In this document: positions 7,961-11,050 of the stretch, one piece after another
Position numbering within the stretch: the first letter of the stretch is position 1
Layout of the letters: every line of letters starts with the position of its first letter
Notes under the pieces: model-generated
What the model was told of the DNA's origin: nothing
Database searches by the model: none
Seen by the model: the letters and a program-made list of their open reading frames with translations, nothing else
Position numbers and translations under genes: made by a program
Assembly: GCA_018827585.1 (NCBI GenBank)
Contig: JAHJXP010000192.1
Location: 1-11,050, forward strand
Reading direction: 5' to 3'
Length of the DNA: 11,050 nt
Source: Pseudomonadota bacterium
GTDB lineage: Bacteria > Desulfobacterota > Syntrophia > Syntrophales > UBA5619

Positions 7961-7993
7961 GACCGGTTTCGTATCCGGATCGTCTAACCGGTT
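7961..7993. repeat. Three spaced CCGG-centred palindromes at the queH 3' end
   Basis: ACCGGT, ATCCGGAT and AACCGGTT have CCGG cores at 7963, 7975 and 7988. The last straddles the queH stop codon. The outer two can pair as ACCGGTT/AACCGGT, with the middle one in the loop, giving a nested hairpin in queH mRNA. No T tract follows. Confidence 0.35.
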
Positions 7994-8550
7994 AAAGGGT
8001 CCCCGCGATTATCCTTCCGCGGCGGGCGGCAGAATCTCTCTTTTTCGCTGTAGATGCAACCGCAATAGGCTTGCCGGTACATCCCCAGTTCCTTCGACAC
8101 CCTGACCCCCTCCGCCCAGCCTTCGCGAAAATCCCGGTAGAGAAAGCGGATCCCGTGCCTCCCGGCCGCTTCCTCTCCGATGCCCCGGATGAGGTCGTGC
8201 TTCTGATAGCGGCTGTAGAGGAGGGTGGTCGTGAAGGCGTCAAACCGCCCCTTTCCGGCGATCCGCGCCGCCTGGGAAAGACGGAGACGATAACAGGTCA
8301 GGCACCGCTCCTCCTCGCGGAAAGCCGTCTGTCTGAGAAACTCCTCGAGGGGGTAAGCCTCCTCCCGGATGATCCGCAGTCCCTCCCGGCCGGCGTAGGT
8401 CTCGAGCGCAGCGAGGCGCTTCCTGTACTCTTCATAGGGGTGGATGTTCGGGTTGTAGAAAAGGCCGCATACCTCATCCCCTCCCTCTCTCAGGACTCGG
8501 AGGGGATAGATGGCGCAGGGGCCGCAGCATATATGCAGTAATATTTTCAC
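7984..8550 (-). CDS. queH: Epoxyqueuosine reductase QueH
   Basis: Iron-sulfur enzyme of the QueH (formerly DUF208) family. It reduces epoxyqueuosine to queuosine at the wobble position of tRNAs with GUN anticodons, as a non-homologous alternative to cobalamin-dependent QueG. 188 residues. Landmarks are the vicinal cysteines C8/C9 in HICCGPC, FYNPNIHPYEEY, the CxxC pair C83/C86 in RCLTCYRLRL, FTTTLLYSRYQKHDLI, and C163/C165 in AYCGCIYSEKER. These cysteines are the conserved cluster or metal and redox residues of the family. The start is GTG at 8550, since no other in-frame start exists before HICCGPC. Its ribosome-binding site is weak, and a short reading frame with a better site stops across this GTG. 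The preceding gene is ruvB, 95 nt upstream. Confidence 0.95.
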   Translation of the reverse strand: MKILLHICCGPCAIYPLRVLREGGDEVCGLFYNPNIHPYEEYRKRLAALETYAGREGLRIIREEAYPLEEFLRQTAFREEERCLTCYRLRLSQAARIAGKGRFDAFTTTLLYSRYQKHDLIRGIGEEAAGRHGIRFLYRDFREGWAEGVRVSKELGMYRQAYCGCIYSEKERFCRPPRKDNRGDPLTG

Positions 8551-8570
8551 CGCAGGCTCACATATTTCAT
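8547..8570 (-). other. Possible 7-codon leader reading frame (MKYVSLR) overlapping the queH start
   Basis: ATG at 8570 opens a frame of seven codons ending in TGA at 8549-8547. That TGA shares bases with the queH GTG start (GTGA). AGGGA lies 8 nt upstream of this ATG, better placed than anything in front of the queH GTG. Translation of the leader could couple to queH. Short frames arise by chance, so this is only a candidate. Confidence 0.3.
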
Positions 8571-8612
8571 TTCCCCGGTCCCTGACCTTCCGATCCCGGA
8601 AGAGTGAAAAAT

Positions 8613-8633
8613 GACGACTTCGTAAAAAGTCCG
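8613..8633 (+). repeat. Dispersed short repeat, copy 1 (CTTCGTAAAAAGTCCG core)
   Basis: A 21-nt block sharing 20 bases with the block at 10997-11017. It includes GACTT-CGTAAA-AAGTC (8616-8631), which can form a 5-bp stem with a 6-nt loop. It lies in the 95-nt ruvB-queH spacer, just downstream of the ruvB stop. No T run follows a strong stem in either direction, so it is not called a terminator. Similar ACTTTTTACGAAGTC strings recur in deltaproteobacterial genomes (from memory, unchecked). Confidence 0.7.
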
Positions 8634-8645
8634 GAGCGGTCTTCC

Positions 8646-9695
8646 TCAGAAGAACTCCTTCTGGTTACCGCCGATCCAACGCCTGCCGAAATGCTCGTAG
8701 GCCCTTCGCGTGGCTACCCGGCCCCGCGCCGTCCGCTGGAGATAGCCCTCCTGGATTAGATAAGGTTCATAGACATCCTCGATCGTCGTTCTCTCTTCGC
8801 CGATGGCGGACGAGAGATTGTCGATCCCCACCGGACCGCCGTCGAACTTTTCGATCACCGTCAGCAGGATGGTCCGGTCCATCTGATCGAACCCCTTTTC
8901 ATCCACCTCGAACATCGCCAGGGCGTCCACCGCCACCTCCCGGTTGATCCGTCCCCCCGCCCTGACCTGGGCGAAGTCCCGGATCCGGCGGAGCAGACGG
9001 TTGGCGATCCGCGGCGTCCCCCGGGAACGGCAGGCCATTTCGGCCGCCCCGTCATCATCGATGCCCACGGAAAGGATCTTCGCCGAGCGGCGTATAATGA
9101 CGGCCAGTTCTGCCGGAGTGTAAAAACTGAACCGAAAGCTCATTCCGAAACGATCCCGCAACGGCGAGGTCAGAAGCCCGGCCCTCGTTGTGGCCCCGAT
9201 CAGGGTGAATTTCGGAATCTCTAACTTCATCGACCGTGCCGACGGCCCCTGACCGATGAGGATGTCGATATGAAAATCCTCCATCGCCGGATAGAGGATT
9301 TCCTCCACCACATGCGACAGGCGGTGGATCTCATCGATGAAGAGGATGTCATGTTCGTGCAGATTTGTCAGGATCGCCGCCACATCGCCCGGCCTTTCGA
9401 CCACCGGTCCGGAGGTCACCTTGATATCCACCCCCATCTCCCGGGCCATGATATAGGCCAGGGTCGTCTTTCCGAGACCGGGCGGGCCATACAGGAGCAC
9501 GTGATCGAGGGCCTCGCGACGCTGTTTGGCCGCCTCGATGAAGATGGCGAGATTCTTCTTTATCTTCTCCTGACCGATATATTCGGCCAGGCTTTTGGGA
9601 CGGAGGGAGGTCTCATATCCTTTATCCTCTTCGATCCCCTGCGGGGCAAGCAGCGGATTCTTGGCTGAGATACCGATCGTATCAGACTTTTTCAC
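8646..9695 (-). CDS. ruvB: Holliday junction branch migration ATPase RuvB
   Basis: Hexameric AAA+ motor that, loaded by RuvA, drives branch migration of Holliday junctions during recombination repair. 349 residues, normal length. Seen: YETSLRPKSLAEYIGQ near residues 27-42, Walker A GPPGLGKT at 70-77, Walker B LFIDEIH at 118-124, sensor I GATTR at 167-171, arginine-finger region PLRDRFG at 178-184, sensor II region GTPRIANRLLRRIRDFAQ and the C-terminal winged helix (GPVGIDNLSSAIGEERTTIEDVYEPYLIQEGYLQRTARGR in part). The start is GTG at 9695, with GGGAGG 13 nt upstream, which is long spacing; no other in-frame start precedes the conserved region. It lies 49 nt after ruvA and 95 nt before queH, and that latter gap carries a dispersed repeat. 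Confidence 0.98.
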   Translation of the reverse strand: MKKSDTIGISAKNPLLAPQGIEEDKGYETSLRPKSLAEYIGQEKIKKNLAIFIEAAKQRREALDHVLLYGPPGLGKTTLAYIMAREMGVDIKVTSGPVVERPGDVAAILTNLHEHDILFIDEIHRLSHVVEEILYPAMEDFHIDILIGQGPSARSMKLEIPKFTLIGATTRAGLLTSPLRDRFGMSFRFSFYTPAELAVIIRRSAKILSVGIDDDGAAEMACRSRGTPRIANRLLRRIRDFAQVRAGGRINREVAVDALAMFEVDEKGFDQMDRTILLTVIEKFDGGPVGIDNLSSAIGEERTTIEDVYEPYLIQEGYLQRTARGRVATRRAYEHFGRRWIGGNQKEFF

Positions 9696-9744
9696 GGCAA
9701 ACTTGCATCCTCCCGTTTTTTCAAAGCCCCGTCCATAAACTGCC

Positions 9745-10350
9745 TCAGCCGGCCAAGACCCTGAGCGCCTGCTTAAGGAGCCGATCGAGGGACGGGGGCT
9801 CCGGCGCTTCCCTCACGATCCGGTCGACCGCATCTTTGACTGCCGATCCCTTGTATCCGAGATTGACCAGCGCCGAAAGGGCGTCCTCTTTTACCTGCTC
9901 GCCTGGCTTGACCGCGACCTTGCCTGCCGCGACTTCATCCCGGTCGAGTTTGGCCGCCTTGTCCTTCAGTTCGAGGATCATCCGCTCCGCCGTTTTCCTG
10001 CCCACGCCGGGGATGCCGGTCAGGCGCTTCAGATCTCCCCCGGCAACGGCCCGGATCAATTCTCCGGCCGCGATGCCGGAGAGGATGTTTACGGCGAGCT
10101 TGGGGCCGATCCCGCTGACGGAGATCATCAGTTGAAAGACCTCTCGCTCCATCCCGGTATGGAATCCGTAGAGGTTGATGGCATCCTCCCGGACATGGGT
10201 ATGGACATGGAGAACCACGGGCTGGTTCTCTTCAGGCAACTCATAGAAGGTGCTGAGGGGAACGATGATCCGATAACCGGTGCCGTGTACGTCCACGACG
10301 CAGTGGGTGACCGATTTTTGAACGAGAATTCCACTGATTCTGGCGATCAT
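9745..10350 (-). CDS. ruvA: Holliday junction DNA-binding protein RuvA
   Basis: Tetrameric protein that binds four-way junctions and recruits RuvB. 201 residues from ATG 10350, standard length. An N-terminal OB fold starts MIARISGILVQKS (about 1-64). Two helix-hairpin-helix motifs follow (VSGIGPKLAVNIL at 78-90 and GIPGVGRKTAERM at 112-124), then an acidic/basic flexible linker (about 130-150), and domain III, which contacts RuvB (EDALSALVNLGYKGSAVKDAV). An upstream in-frame ATG at 10416 lies inside ruvC and would add 22 residues unlike any RuvA, so it is rejected. The ruvC stop is one base upstream (TGAGATG), so the two genes are very likely translationally coupled. Confidence 0.98.
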   Translation of the reverse strand: MIARISGILVQKSVTHCVVDVHGTGYRIIVPLSTFYELPEENQPVVLHVHTHVREDAINLYGFHTGMEREVFQLMISVSGIGPKLAVNILSGIAAGELIRAVAGGDLKRLTGIPGVGRKTAERMILELKDKAAKLDRDEVAAGKVAVKPGEQVKEDALSALVNLGYKGSAVKDAVDRIVREAPEPPSLDRLLKQALRVLAG

Positions 10351-10351
10351 C

Positions 10352-10849
10352 TCAGATGGGGTCCGCCTTCCTATGATGGATGTGACAGATGGCAACGGCG
10401 AGGGCGTCGGCCGCATCGGGCGGCGGCAGCTCCGGTAGATTCAGGATCGCCCTGACCATCTGCTGGACCTGACCTTTTTCCGCCCGGCCGTAACCGACGA
10501 CTGCCTTCTTGATCTCCAGTGGACTGTACTCAAAAACCGGGCTCGCCATATGATTCCCGGCCAGGATCGCCGCCCCCCGTACATGACCCTGCTTGATCAA
10601 GCTCCTGACGTTCTTTCCGTAGAAAATATCCTCAATGGCCAGCGCATCCGGCGCTGCCTGGCGGATCGCCTCCCGGAGACCTTCATAGATAGTCTGCAGG
10701 CACGATGAAAACAGGGCCCCCTTTGCCGGCCTGATTTCCCCGTGCGCGACCCAGTGCAAGTCGTTTCTGACCTTCTCGACCACACCGTAGCCCGTCACGT
10801 GACTGCCCGGATCGATTCCCAATACCCTGAACGTGACTTCACTCTTCAA
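10352..10849 (-). CDS. ruvC: Crossover junction endodeoxyribonuclease RuvC
   Basis: Dimeric RNase H-fold nuclease that cleaves Holliday junctions held by RuvAB. From TTG 10849 it has 165 residues. Catalytic acidic residues (numbering from this start) are D13 in LGIDPGSHVTGYG, E73 in LAIEDIFYGKN, and D145/D148 in DAADALAVA. VEYSPL-type sequence (VFEYSPLEIKKAVVGYGRAEK) is also typical. The start is uncertain. TTG 10849 has AAAGG 9 nt upstream, while GTG 10867 would add six residues but lacks a recognisable ribosome-binding site. Both are non-ATG. First gene of the minus-strand series in this window; about 200 nt of non-coding DNA lies upstream. Confidence 0.96.
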   Translation of the reverse strand: MKSEVTFRVLGIDPGSHVTGYGVVEKVRNDLHWVAHGEIRPAKGALFSSCLQTIYEGLREAIRQAAPDALAIEDIFYGKNVRSLIKQGHVRGAAILAGNHMASPVFEYSPLEIKKAVVGYGRAEKGQVQQMVRAILNLPELPPPDAADALAVAICHIHHRKADPI

Positions 10850-10902
10850 GATGCGTGACCTTTGCACAGCCGGAAAATCAGATCCCGGAAGCGCGCATTG
10901 GA

Positions 10903-10937
10903 TATTTTTTCGGGGGACCCTGCCCCCGGTTATTTTT
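10903..10937 (+). terminator. GC-rich hairpin with T runs, terminator-like on the plus strand
   Basis: CGGGGG (10911-10916) pairs with CCCCCG (10923-10928) around loop ACCCTG, followed by TTATTTTT (10930-10937) and preceded by TATTTTTT. On the plus strand this has the form of an intrinsic terminator, but no plus-strand gene lies upstream; ruvC is on the minus strand. On the minus strand the stem is followed by A, not T, so it would not terminate transcription entering ruvC. It may be a repeat-derived structure or may end an antisense transcript. Confidence 0.4.
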
Positions 10938-10965
10938 CTCCTACTGACTCAGTTTTTGACACTTC

Positions 10966-10985
10966 CGTAATAAGTCGTAATAAGC
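10966..10985 (+). repeat. Tandem duplicated 10-mer CGTAATAAG(T/C)
   Basis: Two adjacent copies, CGTAATAAGT (10966-10975) and CGTAATAAGC (10976-10985), differ only in the last base. They lie between the GC-rich hairpin and the dispersed repeat upstream of ruvC. Function unknown. Confidence 0.55.
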
Positions 10986-10996
10986 CTTGCATTGGG

Positions 10997-11017
10997 GACG
11001 GCTTCGTAAAAAGTCCG
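10997..11017 (+). repeat. Dispersed short repeat, copy 2 (CTTCGTAAAAAGTCCG core)
   Basis: Second copy of the 21-nt block, with a single A-to-G difference from copy 1, in the non-coding DNA upstream of ruvC. The A-to-G change converts an A-T stem pair to G-T, so the small hairpin can still form in RNA of this strand. The flanks differ from copy 1. It may extend past the window edge as part of a longer element. Confidence 0.7.
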
Positions 11018-11050
11018 CAGGCAAGGCCCGCAAGCAAGTACCCTTCTTCA

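Noticed and set aside
9682..9708. Eight-codon frame (MQVCREKV) overlapping the ruvB GTG start, similar in layout to the queH leader
   Set aside because: The GGGAGG abuts its ATG with no spacing, so initiation there is unlikely; the motif better serves ruvB despite long spacing.
10352..10416. Longer ruvA starting at ATG 10416
   Set aside because: The extra 22 residues are encoded inside ruvC and do not resemble RuvA; MIARISGI at 10350 is the family start.
10952..11050. Open minus-strand frame entering from the window edge and ending near 10952
   Set aside because: It runs through the dispersed repeat and the tandem 10-mer and shows no recognisable protein sequence; probably chance.

Overview
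The window is a GC-rich stretch of bacterial chromosome carrying housekeeping and envelope genes. The protein families present are lpxC (lipid A synthesis), an NtrY/NtrX-type two-component system with a DUF4390 protein beside it, ruvCAB and queH. Together with dispersed copies of a short repeat containing CTTCGTAAAAAGTCCG, they point to a Gram-negative bacterium of the former Deltaproteobacteria (Desulfobacterota), possibly Syntrophus/Syntrophales-like. That placement is inference from gene families and style, not from a search. I see no rRNA, tRNA, CRISPR array, insertion sequence or prophage gene.

Left part, plus strand (1-2311): the 3' three-quarters of a dnaJ-type chaperone gene (J domain outside the window), a small DUF3568-type lipoprotein, and a polytopic membrane protein of the lysylphosphatidylglycerol-synthase-TM/flippase-like family. 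The gaps are short (38 and 55 nt), so the three could be co-transcribed.

Right part, minus strand (10849 down to 2352), in transcription order: ruvC, ruvA, ruvB (Holliday-junction branch migration and resolution), queH (last step of queuosine synthesis), lpxC (committed step of lipid A synthesis), a secreted DUF4390 protein, an NtrY-like membrane histidine kinase and an NtrX-like sigma-54 response regulator. The genes fall into tight blocks. ruvC-ruvA are 1 nt apart. DUF4390-ntrY overlap by 1 nt. ntrY-ntrX sit next to each other with an ATGA overlap at a possible upstream ntrX start. Looser spacers of 49 to 256 nt separate the other genes. The two plus/minus gene sets converge at about 2312-2351, where I find no strong terminator.

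No gap exceeds 300 nt. The largest non-coding gaps are 7728-7983 (between queH and lpxC: an AT-rich promoter-like patch, a 6-bp hairpin and a cluster of CCGG palindromes), 6568-6782 (between lpxC and DUF4390: AT-rich, weak promoter candidate) and 10850-11050 (upstream of ruvC: a GC-rich hairpin flanked by T runs, a short inverted repeat, a tandem 10-mer and one copy of the dispersed repeat).

The coding content is conventional. I did not find a convincing new biological system. The best leads are the small non-coding structures: a 7-codon leader reading frame whose stop overlaps the queH GTG start, the dispersed repeat pair, the composite patch upstream of ruvC, and the C8T7 homopolymer at the ntrY/ntrX junction.
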